DNA of 36,821 nucleotides from Gammaproteobacteria bacterium (GTDB lineage Bacteria > Pseudomonadota > Gammaproteobacteria > SZUA-229), in the NCBI GenBank assembly GCA_029881035.1, contig JAOUNI010000025.1:1-36821 (forward strand), in the 5' to 3' direction. How positions within the stretch are numbered: the first letter of the stretch is position 1; every line of letters begins with the position of its first letter. The position numbers and the translations under genes are program-made. Shown in pieces: positions 25,120 through 32,358 of the stretch. The notes under the pieces were generated by a model that made no database searches, had not been told where the DNA came from, and saw nothing but the letters and a program-made list of their open reading frames with translations.

Positions 25120-26238
25120 ATGGGTGAGCAGTCTAGTCAAAAACCAGAAATTCTGATTATTGATGATTCCAAGGTAATTCGAGCCGCAGCTACAAAAATG
25201 TTGGGTGATGGCTATGTTGTACGCGAAGCAGTTGATGGTCGTGATGGTTGGCAGCAAATTCAGCAGAACAAGGCTATTTCAGTAGTATTTTCCGATATGC
25301 AGATGCCAGTGATGAATGGCATGGAGCTGCTAGCTAGTATTCGCGGCGCTGAGGATGAACGCATTGCCGGGCTACCGGTGATAATGATCACCGGGCAAGG
25401 TGATACCGATGAAGTCAAGCAGCAGGTCTTTGAGGCAGGGGCTACAGATTTTATTGCCAAGCCATTTAGTTCTATTGATCTGCTCACGCGGGCCAAATCC
25501 TATGCGCAGTTAAATGCCAAAGTAGTCGAACTTGAGAAGCAGACGGGTCATGACAAGCTGACCGGTTTGTTCAATCTTAAGAGTTATGAAGAACAGGGTG
25601 ATAAGGCGCTGTCATTTGCAGCGCGTCATGGCGTTAGTATTTCAGCGGTGTATCTTGAAATTGATGGCTTTCAGAATATTTTCCTGTCGCATGGTAAATC
25701 AGTGGCAACACAGATTATTGTTGCGGTTGCCAAGCGTTTTGAGGCGGTTTTACGAACTGAAGATGTGGCAGCCAGAATTGGCGTGGCCAAGTATGCATTG
25801 TTATTACCATTAACCAGCCATACTCATGCCAAGATTGTGGTCGACCGAGTTAGAGCGTCAATTAATAAGCTGGTATTTGATACGGGTAAGGAAAAAATAC
25901 GCATTGTATTGGCTGCAGGCATGACCTCTCCAGAGGCAAAAGAGGGAATGCAATTTGCTGATATTATGGAGCAGGCGGACGCTACTTTAAAACGTGCTTT
26001 AAGTAAAGCAGGTGAAAAATTAGCAAGTTACATCGAAGCGCAGCCAAAACAGGTTGTAGCTGAAGAAGCAGGTGAACATCTTGACAGGGAGTTGCAGCGT
26101 GCATTTAAACTTATTCTTGAAGGTGATTATTTCAAGATAGAAAGAGATCATTTGAAGCCGCTAATTGAGTGTCTGACGCCATTTATTGATTACGCGAATA
26201 ATCAGGAAGAGTTAACCAGCAACGAGATAAATGAGTAA
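25120..26238 (+). CDS. Response regulator with degenerate GGDEF output domain
   Basis: The 372-aa protein has an N-terminal receiver domain (about 9-125) with acidic residues D15-D16, phospho-acceptor D59 and K114, all as expected. A GGDEF-like domain follows (about 140-310), but the catalytic signature is replaced by RIGVAKYALLLP (219-230, GVAKY for GGDEF), so cyclase activity is very unlikely. The C-terminal part (about 315-372) is helical. The degenerate domain might still bind nucleotide or act as a protein-interaction module. The gene is followed after 8 bp by the rhodanese gene, suggesting an operon. Confidence 0.88.
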   Translation: MGEQSSQKPEILIIDDSKVIRAAATKMLGDGYVVREAVDGRDGWQQIQQNKAISVVFSDMQMPVMNGMELLASIRGAEDERIAGLPVIMITGQGDTDEVKQQVFEAGATDFIAKPFSSIDLLTRAKSYAQLNAKVVELEKQTGHDKLTGLFNLKSYEEQGDKALSFAARHGVSISAVYLEIDGFQNIFLSHGKSVATQIIVAVAKRFEAVLRTEDVAARIGVAKYALLLPLTSHTHAKIVVDRVRASINKLVFDTGKEKIRIVLAAGMTSPEAKEGMQFADIMEQADATLKRALSKAGEKLASYIEAQPKQVVAEEAGEHLDRELQRAFKLILEGDYFKIERDHLKPLIECLTPFIDYANNQEELTSNEINE

Positions 26239-26246
26239 ATTGCGAT

Positions 26247-26669
26247 ATGTCGTCTGAACTTCAAAGTTTATCCCCTGAACAAGCCTGGCAGATTTGTCAG
26301 AAAAATTCGCGAGCCCTGCTTATTGATGTTCGATCGAGTATGGAGTATCTGTTTGTGGGGCATCCGGTGGGCGCTATTCATATACCATGGATTGATGAGC
26401 CCGACTGGGTAGTGAATATGTCTTTTGTGACCGACATTAGAAAATTAATTTTGGGCGGTGTCGCAGAAAACTCCGATGAAGGCGTGCCCATTATTTTAAT
26501 TTGTCGAAGTGGTAAACGTTCAAAAGAAGCAGGCATGAAATTAATCGAAGCCGGTTTTACAAAAGTTTACAACATTGATGAAGGTTTTGAGGGTGAGCTG
26601 GATGAGCAACACCATCGTAGTACCATCGGTGGCTGGCGCTATCATGGTCTGCCGTGGGAACAATGTTGA
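26247..26669 (+). CDS. Rhodanese-like domain protein
   Basis: The 140-aa single-domain protein has the rhodanese fold: LLIDVRS (24-30), GAIHIPW (42-48) and an active-site loop CRSGKRS with C86. It would carry a persulfide or act as a sulfur transferase in the cytoplasm, as no signal peptide is present. The insertion between the IDVRS strand and the catalytic loop, and the C-terminal GGWRYHGLPWEQ, are common in short bacterial rhodaneses. It lies between the response regulator and msrB. Confidence 0.9.
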   Translation: MSSELQSLSPEQAWQICQKNSRALLIDVRSSMEYLFVGHPVGAIHIPWIDEPDWVVNMSFVTDIRKLILGGVAENSDEGVPIILICRSGKRSKEAGMKLIEAGFTKVYNIDEGFEGELDEQHHRSTIGGWRYHGLPWEQC

Positions 26670-26692
26670 TCATATAAATAAGGTTTTTTAAG

Positions 26693-27094
26693 GTGATAAA
26701 CAAAATTAAAAAAACCAATGAAGAATGGAAGCCTCTATTAACTGAGGAACAGTATCGAATAACTCGTCAAGCAGGTACAGAACGTGCCTTCACCGGTAAG
26801 TATTACCAAAATAAAGAGAACGGTAGTTATCATTGTATCTGTTGTAATGAACTGCTGTTTAGTTCGGAAGAAAAATACGATTCAGGTTCGGGCTGGCCGA
26901 GTTTCTGGCAGCCAGCTAATGCCCGTAAACTGGAAGAAGTAAAGGATATCGGGCATGGCATGATCAGAGTTGAGGTGCGCTGCCCGGCTTGCGAAGCGCA
27001 TCTGGGCCATGTGTTTGAAGATGGTCCTGCACCAACAGGATTGCGTTATTGCATTAACTCAGAGTCACTGCTGTTCAATAAAAAAAATGACTGA
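26693..27094 (+). CDS. msrB: Peptide-methionine (R)-S-oxide reductase MsrB
   Basis: MsrB repairs oxidised methionine (R-sulfoxide). The 133-aa protein has the zinc cysteines C48, C51, C97 and C100, the SGSGWPSF substrate motif (64-71) and the catalytic cysteine C120 in RYCINSESL. The start is GTG 26693, with AAGG about nine bases upstream. The stop overlaps the next gene's ATG by 8 bp, so the hydroxylase-GGDEF fusion is translationally coupled to it. Confidence 0.95.
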   Translation: MINKIKKTNEEWKPLLTEEQYRITRQAGTERAFTGKYYQNKENGSYHCICCNELLFSSEEKYDSGSGWPSFWQPANARKLEEVKDIGHGMIRVEVRCPACEAHLGHVFEDGPAPTGLRYCINSESLLFNKKND

Positions 27095-28916
27095 GTTTAT
27101 TTATAAAAATGAAGCCACGATTCGTTTAAGCATATTTATAACTGCCTTTGTATTGCTAGCTATCTGGGAATGGTTCTGGCCCAGGCGCGCATTAACACAA
27201 AATAAATTTAAACGCTGGTTTAACAATATTGCGCTGATGGTGACTGGTACATTGTTCGTTCGCGTTGTGTTGCCAATGGCAGCGATTGGTACAGCGTATT
27301 TTACAGAACAAAACCATCTAGGTTTTGCCAATCATTTCGACTTGCCTATGTGGCTAAAAGTTGTGGCTGTCTTTGTGATTCTGGATCTGGCAATTTATTT
27401 TCAACATGCCATGTTTCATGTGTTACCTGTTTTTTGGCGTTTTCACCGGGTGCATCATTCAGATCTGGATTTCGATGTAACTACCGGCGTGCGTTTCCAT
27501 CCAGTTGAAATTCTTATTTCCATGTTTATCAAAATTATCTTGATCGTGACGTGGGGAGCGCCTGTGTTGGCTGTTATTTTGTTTGAGATTGTGCTTAATT
27601 ACATGTCGATGTTTACACACTCTAATATCCGTATAAATAAAAAAGTGGAACGTGTGCTGCGCTGGTTTATTGTTACTTCGGAAATGCATAGAGTGCATCA
27701 TTCAATTCAGGAAAATGAAACCAACAGTAATTTTGCTTTTAATATTTCACTCTGGGATCGTATTTTTGGCACCTACAGGGCGGAGCCGGAAGCAGGCCAG
27801 CTGGGTATGACCATAGGTATGACTCAATTTCGTGAAAAAAAATGGCAAAACTATGCAGGCTTGTTGTCAACACCTTTTTCAACCAACGTAAATGGTTATG
27901 CAATAAATTATCGCGATACCGTAAATGCCAGGGAACTGGCGCAGGCTAAGGAATTAGCTCGTCAGCATGAGGAGAAGGCCATGCTGGCAATAGAGCTGGA
28001 GAGTTATTTGCAGGCAATTGGTCAGCATGCGTTAGTTTCTGTTGCAGATAGAAATGGCACTATTGTAGAAGTGAATGATAAATTTTGTAAGGTCAGCGGT
28101 TATAGTCGCGATGAATTGCTGGGTCAGAATCATCGAATTATTAATTCAGGTGTTCATGAAAAAGAGTTTTTCGAAGAGATGTGGTCAACCATCACTAGCG
28201 GTAGAAAATGGCATGGTGAACTATGTAACCGAGCCAGAAATGGTGAATTCTACTGGGTGGATGGCGCAATCGTACCCGTTAGGGGCAGAAATGGAGAAAT
28301 TGAACGTTATGTGTCTGTCAGGGTTGATATTACGACACGAAAAAAATATGAGCTGGGTATCGAAAAAGTTAACCAGTCATTGACGGACGCCAATATTCAA
28401 CTCGAGGTATTGAGTCGCATTGATGCTTTAACCGGTGTAGCTAATCGACGTCACTTTGACGAGACTTTAGCGGGTTATATGAGTACCATGAGTCGGACAG
28501 ATGTACCTTTAACCTTAATGCTGTGTGATGTTGATCATTTCAAAAATTATAATGATCTTTATGGGCATCAGGCGGGTGATATCTGCCTGGAAAATATAGC
28601 CAAAACCATAGAGAGCAATTTCACCCGAGGTGGTGACATAGTGGCGCGTTACGGTGGCGAGGAATTTGCCGTGATATTGCCCGGTGTTGGCAAAGAAACG
28701 GCGATTATGCTGGCTGAACGAATGCGTGCCTCGATCGAGTCATTGAAACTTGAGCATGATGATTCTCTGGTGGCTAATGAGGTGACGATCAGTGTCGGCG
28801 TGGTAAGCCAGCAACTGGATGAACAGTCGAGTACTGCAGATTTAATAAAAAAAGCTGATGAAGCGCTATATCGTGCAAAGGAAATAGGACGTAATCGAGT
28901 CGAATTTTCCAGTTAA
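27087..28916 (+). CDS. Fatty-acid hydroxylase/sterol desaturase domain fused to PAS-GGDEF
   Basis: From ATG 27087 the product is 609 aa. The N-terminal 240 residues form a membrane fatty-acid hydroxylase domain with all histidine boxes: HAMFH (H107, H111), HRVHH (120-124) and a second HRVHH (201-205), which would bind a di-iron centre. A PAS domain follows (about 305-420, with [15 protein letters not shown]), then an intact diguanylate cyclase domain with GGEEF (523-527) and an I-site RGGD (514-517) at the correct distance. The protein probably makes c-di-GMP in response to a membrane-lipid or oxygen-linked signal; that link is inferred. A longer frame upstream lies inside msrB and is not used. 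This domain fusion looks unusual. Confidence 0.88.
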   Translation: MTEFIYKNEATIRLSIFITAFVLLAIWEWFWPRRALTQNKFKRWFNNIALMVTGTLFVRVVLPMAAIGTAYFTEQNHLGFANHFDLPMWLKVVAVFVILDLAIYFQHAMFHVLPVFWRFHRVHHSDLDFDVTTGVRFHPVEILISMFIKIILIVTWGAPVLAVILFEIVLNYMSMFTHSNIRINKKVERVLRWFIVTSEMHRVHHSIQENETNSNFAFNISLWDRIFGTYRAEPEAGQLGMTIGMTQFREKKWQNYAGLLSTPFSTNVNGYAINYRDTVNARELAQAKELARQHEEKAMLAIELESYLQAIGQHALVSVADRNGTIVEVNDKFCKVSGYSRDELLGQNHRIINSGVHEKEFFEEMWSTITSGRKWHGELCNRARNGEFYWVDGAIVPVRGRNGEIERYVSVRVDITTRKKYELGIEKVNQSLTDANIQLEVLSRIDALTGVANRRHFDETLAGYMSTMSRTDVPLTLMLCDVDHFKNYNDLYGHQAGDICLENIAKTIESNFTRGGDIVARYGGEEFAVILPGVGKETAIMLAERMRASIESLKLEHDDSLVANEVTISVGVVSQQLDEQSSTADLIKKADEALYRAKEIGRNRVEFSS

Positions 28917-28917
28917 A

Positions 28918-28954
28918 TAAAAAAGAGCACGGCCTGTTGTTATCGGCCATGCTC
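28918..28954 (-). terminator. Intrinsic terminator of the arsRM operon
   Basis: GAGCACGGCC (28925-28934) pairs with GGCCATGCTC (28945-28954) with one C-A mismatch and a 10-nt loop. Read on the minus strand the stem is followed by a U-rich tract (28924-28918), so it ends the leftward arsR-arsM transcript. Confidence 0.72.
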
Positions 28955-28985
28955 CAGATACATTTTTCAATTCTACTTTTGATTA

Positions 28986-29819
28986 TTAACAGCAGCCCCC
29001 ACTGCAACAACCACCAGGTTTGATCGCTTCGATGCTGGCAGATAAAACATAATCTTCCACGCCTCGACCGGGAGCCCAGTCCTTAATAAATTCCCTGGAC
29101 TCATCTTTGGGCGTGATTTTTATCTCGGTGAAGCCACACTCTGACAGAATGGTTTCAAGATCAGAAATTAGAGAAGCGCCTGCCATGCAACCGGAATAGA
29201 GCATCAGGTCTTCACGGATTTTTTCTGGCAATTCAGTGCTGGCGACAACATCAGAAATCGCTAAACGGCCACCGGCCTTGAGTACGCGGAAAGCCTCGGC
29301 AAAAACGCGAGCTTTGTTGGGTGAAAGATTGATCACGCAATTTGAAATAATCACGTCTACCGTTTCATCGGCCACCGGCAGGTTTTCGATTTCGCCAAGG
29401 CGGAATTCAACATGGTGATACTGGCCGCGACTGGCATTATCGCGTGCTTTACTGATCATGGCGGGTGTCATATCGACACCAATAACGTGACCCTTTTCAC
29501 CGGTTTCAGCGGCAGCCAGAAAACAGTCGAAGCCACCACCACTGCCCAGGTCAAGAATGGTTTCACCCGACCTGATGCTGGCGATAGCGCGTGGATTGCC
29601 GCAACCCAGGCCCATGTCAGCGCCTTTGGGTACGGCAGCAAGATCGTCTTCGCTATAGCCTAAACGGGTTGAGACCAGCGTATTGATGGCGTCATCGGAT
29701 GACACGCCGCAGCAGCTCGATGTTTCACCGCAGCAGTCGCCATTGTTACTGGCTTCGGCCACCTGGGTGTAGCTGGCGCGTACATTTTGACGGATGTCGT
29801 CGGCTTGTTTATGGTCCAT
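28986..29819 (-). CDS. arsM: Arsenite S-adenosylmethionine methyltransferase ArsM
   Basis: ArsM methylates As(III) stepwise using SAM. The 277-aa protein has SAM motif I LDLGSGGGFDC (89-99), with D116 ending the second strand, and the three conserved arsenic-binding cysteines C73 (GLGCGNP), C161 (SNCVINL) and C211 (YSGCMAG). It also has N-terminal CC pairs (29-30 and 36-37) and a C-terminal GGCCSGGCC tail (269-277), which likely bind metalloids. GAGG upstream supports ATG 29819. It lies 18 bp after arsR in the same operon, which is a common arsenic resistance unit. Confidence 0.95.
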   Translation of the reverse strand: MDHKQADDIRQNVRASYTQVAEASNNGDCCGETSSCCGVSSDDAINTLVSTRLGYSEDDLAAVPKGADMGLGCGNPRAIASIRSGETILDLGSGGGFDCFLAAAETGEKGHVIGVDMTPAMISKARDNASRGQYHHVEFRLGEIENLPVADETVDVIISNCVINLSPNKARVFAEAFRVLKAGGRLAISDVVASTELPEKIREDLMLYSGCMAGASLISDLETILSECGFTEIKITPKDESREFIKDWAPGRGVEDYVLSASIEAIKPGGCCSGGCC

Positions 29820-29837
29820 GGAATACCTCTATTACGG

Positions 29838-30173
29838 TTAATTTTGGGTTGTACGGGCGCTGGAAAATAAAGCGGCGACTTCTGCCAGCGTTGCAGGGTT
29901 AATCGAGCAAAGCACCTGCTTGCCATTGCGCTGCATTTCAATCAGTCCGGCGTGATGGAGCTCTTTCAGGTGATGAGACAGTGTTGATGAGGCGATATTC
30001 AGCTGGCTATCCAGATCGCCGACGCAGCAGCTCATCATTTCATCGGTTGAGCATAGCGTGCCTGGCTCGCAGCAGCCGGTCAGAATGTTAAAAATCTGCA
30101 GGCGGTGCGGGTTAGATAGCGCCTTGAAAATAGTGGCGTAGTGGTCAAGGCTAATAGTTCTATAGTTCGACAT
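29838..30173 (-). CDS. arsR: ArsR/SmtB family transcriptional repressor
   Basis: The 111-aa protein is a winged-helix ArsR regulator: HYATIFKALSNPHRLQIFNIL (11-31), then the recognition helix region ASSTLSHHLKELHHAGLI (61-78). Cysteines C34, C35, C41, C49 and C50 cluster before the DNA-binding helix and could bind As(III), although the layout differs from the E. coli CVC motif. No Shine-Dalgarno is visible, and the -10 hexamer lies only 7-8 bp upstream of the ATG, so the mRNA may be leaderless. It should repress its own operon with arsM. Confidence 0.93.
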   Translation of the reverse strand: MSNYRTISLDHYATIFKALSNPHRLQIFNILTGCCEPGTLCSTDEMMSCCVGDLDSQLNIASSTLSHHLKELHHAGLIEMQRNGKQVLCSINPATLAEVAALFSSARTTQN

Positions 30174-30181
30174 GTTTCGAA
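30166..30181. promoter_or_regulatory. Candidate ArsR operator
   Basis: TTCGA (30166-30170) and TCGAA (30177-30181) form an inverted repeat with a 6-bp spacer that covers the arsR start codon and touches the -10 hexamer. Binding there would block transcription start, as expected for autorepression. Confidence 0.5.
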
Positions 30182-30210
30182 TTGTAATCTAAAAGCTACG
30201 ACGATGGCAA
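30181..30210 (-). promoter_or_regulatory. Predicted arsR promoter
   Basis: On the minus strand TTGCCA (30210-30205) and TACAAT (30186-30181) are separated by 18 bp. The predicted start site would be near 30174, at or next to the arsR ATG (30173). Confidence 0.5.
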
Positions 30211-30266
30211 ACATTATTTACCGCAGATAGGGCATGTGATACCGTATCAGGATATTTGGAGTAACC

Positions 30267-30485
30267 ATGTCAAACAGCCTTTCAGAAGAAGAAATCAATC
30301 AAATTAAGGCGAGCATTGTCGAGCTGCAGCTGGAGCATCGCGATCTGGATCAATTAATAGAGCAGCTGGTCAGTGGTCCTGGTTTTGAAGAGCTACACAT
30401 CAAACGACTAAAAAAACGTAAACTGCAGCTGAAAGATTTACTGGCCAGGTTGGAGGATACGCTAATCCCCGACATCCTCGCCTGA
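30267..30485 (+). CDS. YdcH family (DUF465) small protein
   Basis: The 72-aa protein matches the DUF465/YdcH family: a short two-helix coiled coil with LEHRDLDQLIEQL (24-36) and the signature LKRLKKRKLQLKD-like segment (47-58). It is cytoplasmic and of unknown function. TTTGGAG at about 30255-30261 supports the ATG. It is divergent from arsR and followed by the Nudix gene after 28 bp. Confidence 0.85.
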   Translation: MSNSLSEEEINQIKASIVELQLEHRDLDQLIEQLVSGPGFEELHIKRLKKRKLQLKDLLARLEDTLIPDILA

Positions 30486-30513
30486 TATTAAACAGATAAA
30501 GAATGAAGGCCAT

Positions 30514-31080
30514 ATGAATTTTTGTAGCTCCTGTGGAGAAAAAGTAACCTTGGTTGTGCCCGAGGGCGACAACCGACTCAGACATGTTTGTGCCAGTTGT
30601 GGTGATATTCACTACCAGAACCCTAAGATTGTTACCGGCTGTATTCCTGAGTGGGAAAACAATATTTTATTGTGCCGTCGCGCCATTGAGCCACAAAGTG
30701 GCTTGTGGACCCTGCCAGCGGGATTTATGGAAAACCAGGAAACCAATTTGGAAGGCGCCGCGCGTGAGGCACAGGAAGAAGCCAATGCAGACATGCGTGA
30801 GATGAAACTGTTTAGCATATTCAGTATCCCGCACAGAAACCAGATCTACACCATGTACCGTGGTGTCCCGCACGAAGGCAAAGCCAGTGCCGGCGAGGAA
30901 ACACTGGAAGTGGCCATGGTGAGAGAAGAGGACATTCCCTGGAACGAACTAGCATTTCCGGTGGTAATCGAAAATCTAAAGCTATATTTTGAAGATCGTC
31001 GCAGAGGCGAGTTTGGAATTCACTACGGTGAAATTGTGAAGCAGGATGATGGTGAGTTAAAAGTCACTATGATTAGCTAA
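30514..31080 (+). CDS. Nudix hydrolase with N-terminal zinc ribbon
   Basis: The 188-aa protein begins with a zinc ribbon (C4, C7, C26, C29) and then carries a Nudix fold. The Nudix box is GFMENQE-x7-REAQEE (70-89), with all catalytic acidic residues present; the usual glycine following EE is alanine. Zinc-ribbon Nudix enzymes of this type hydrolyse nucleoside diphosphate derivatives such as ADP-ribose or NADH-like compounds; substrate is not determinable here. It is about 70 residues shorter than NudC. It probably shares an operon with the ydcH-like gene. Confidence 0.9.
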   Translation: MNFCSSCGEKVTLVVPEGDNRLRHVCASCGDIHYQNPKIVTGCIPEWENNILLCRRAIEPQSGLWTLPAGFMENQETNLEGAAREAQEEANADMREMKLFSIFSIPHRNQIYTMYRGVPHEGKASAGEETLEVAMVREEDIPWNELAFPVVIENLKLYFEDRRRGEFGIHYGEIVKQDDGELKVTMIS

Positions 31081-31370
31081 GTCCAAATAGTTTTATGGCA
31101 GAGCCGCTGAGATGCGGACAGGCATTTTCATTCAATATCAATAATTGTCGAAGTAGTGCTGCCTTGTACTATTAATTCGAGTTACACATTCTTGAATGCA
31201 CCGGGTTCACCCATTCGTGCTGAGCCAGTCGAATAATAAAATAGTTTTTCGAATATATGGGTTCAATTACACTGCTTTAGTCACAGTTATTCCGGGTTGC
31301 ATGATGTGCTGGTAAACGAGTTATGTCGAGTTTGACCCTGTTACTTCTCGTTATTTCTGAAGTTCTGCCC
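31081..31370. other. Intergenic region upstream of htpX
   Basis: Roughly 290 bp between the Nudix gene and the htpX promoter without a convincing ORF, hairpin terminator or repeat. I see nothing else to support here. Confidence 0.4.
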
Positions 31371-31398
31371 CTTGAACTTATACAAAATGGCCTCATCC
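31371..31398 (+). promoter_or_regulatory. Sigma32 (heat-shock) type promoter of htpX
   Basis: CTTGAA (31371-31376) matches the sigma32 -35 core exactly. After 14 bp comes CCTCATCC (31391-31398), close to the -10 consensus CCCCATNT. htpX is a known heat-shock gene in E. coli, which supports the call. Predicted start is near 31405. Confidence 0.68.
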
Positions 31399-31438
31399 AA
31401 TAGGCATCATAAAAAATCTGTTTAGGGAGACACGAACA

Positions 31439-32323
31439 ATGAAGCGTATCGCTTTATTTCTAGCCACTAATATCGCCATACTGGCGGTACTGTCAATTAT
31501 CCTTGCGGTGACAGGCGTAGGATCCATGCTGGATGAAAGCGGCATGATTGACTTTGCCAGCCTGCTGGCCTACTCAGCCATCATTGGTTTTGTCGGTTCC
31601 TTAATGTCGCTGGCCATGTCCAAATGGACCGCCAAACACATGACCGGGGCACAGGTGATCAGTGAGCCGCGCAATCAGAACGAACGCTGGCTGCTAGCAA
31701 CAGTGCGGCGTCAGTCGGAACGGGCCGGCATCGGCATGCCCGAAGTCGCGATCTACAACGCGCCCGAACCGAACGCTTTTGCCACCGGTATGAGCCGTAA
31801 CAACTCGCTGGTAGCGGTCAGCACCGGCTTGATGAGCGCTATGAGTCTGGACGAAGTAGAAGCGGTGCTGGCGCATGAAGTCAGCCACGTCGCCAATGGC
31901 GATATGGTCACCATGGCGTTAATTCAGGGCGTAGTGAATACCTTCGTCATCTTCCTCTCTCGCATCATCGGCCATGTGGTCGATAAGGCCGTATTCAAAA
32001 CACGCGATGGCCACGGCCCGGCCTTCTGGATTACCAGCATTTTTGCCCAGGTGGTGCTGGGCATACTCGCCAGCATGATCACCATGTGGTTCTCACGCCA
32101 ACGCGAATTCCGCGCCGATGCCGGTGCCGCCGGTCTTGCCAGCCGCGAAAAAATGATCGCTGCGCTCCGTGCATTGCAACGCCGTGCCGGTGAAAACGAA
32201 CTGCCCGACCAGATGGCTGCCTTTGGTATCTCCGGTCACATCGGTCAGGGCATGAAACGCCTGTTCATGACCCATCCGCCGCTGGAAGAACGCATCGCAG
32301 CATTGGGCAAGCTGCAACGCTAG
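31439..32323 (+). CDS. htpX: Membrane zinc metalloprotease HtpX
   Basis: HtpX is an M48 family inner-membrane protease involved in quality control of membrane proteins under stress. The 294-aa protein has two N-terminal helices (about 4-26 and 38-60), the zinc motif HEVSH (146-150), two further helices (about 155-175 and 195-215) and the downstream [10 protein letters not shown] segment with the third zinc ligand Glu. Length is typical. AGGGAG supports the ATG. It is convergent with tex, 35 bp away. Confidence 0.95.
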   Translation: MKRIALFLATNIAILAVLSIILAVTGVGSMLDESGMIDFASLLAYSAIIGFVGSLMSLAMSKWTAKHMTGAQVISEPRNQNERWLLATVRRQSERAGIGMPEVAIYNAPEPNAFATGMSRNNSLVAVSTGLMSAMSLDEVEAVLAHEVSHVANGDMVTMALIQGVVNTFVIFLSRIIGHVVDKAVFKTRDGHGPAFWITSIFAQVVLGILASMITMWFSRQREFRADAGAAGLASREKMIAALRALQRRAGENELPDQMAAFGISGHIGQGMKRLFMTHPPLEERIAALGKLQR

Positions 32324-32358
32324 CTGTTTAGTAATGATCGTGATGGATAGCTATAAGA

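Noticed and set aside
26970-27086. N-terminal extension of the hydroxylase-GGDEF protein
   Set aside because: The extra 39 codons lie inside msrB in another frame and read like shadow sequence; ATG 27087 gives a normal membrane-protein start.
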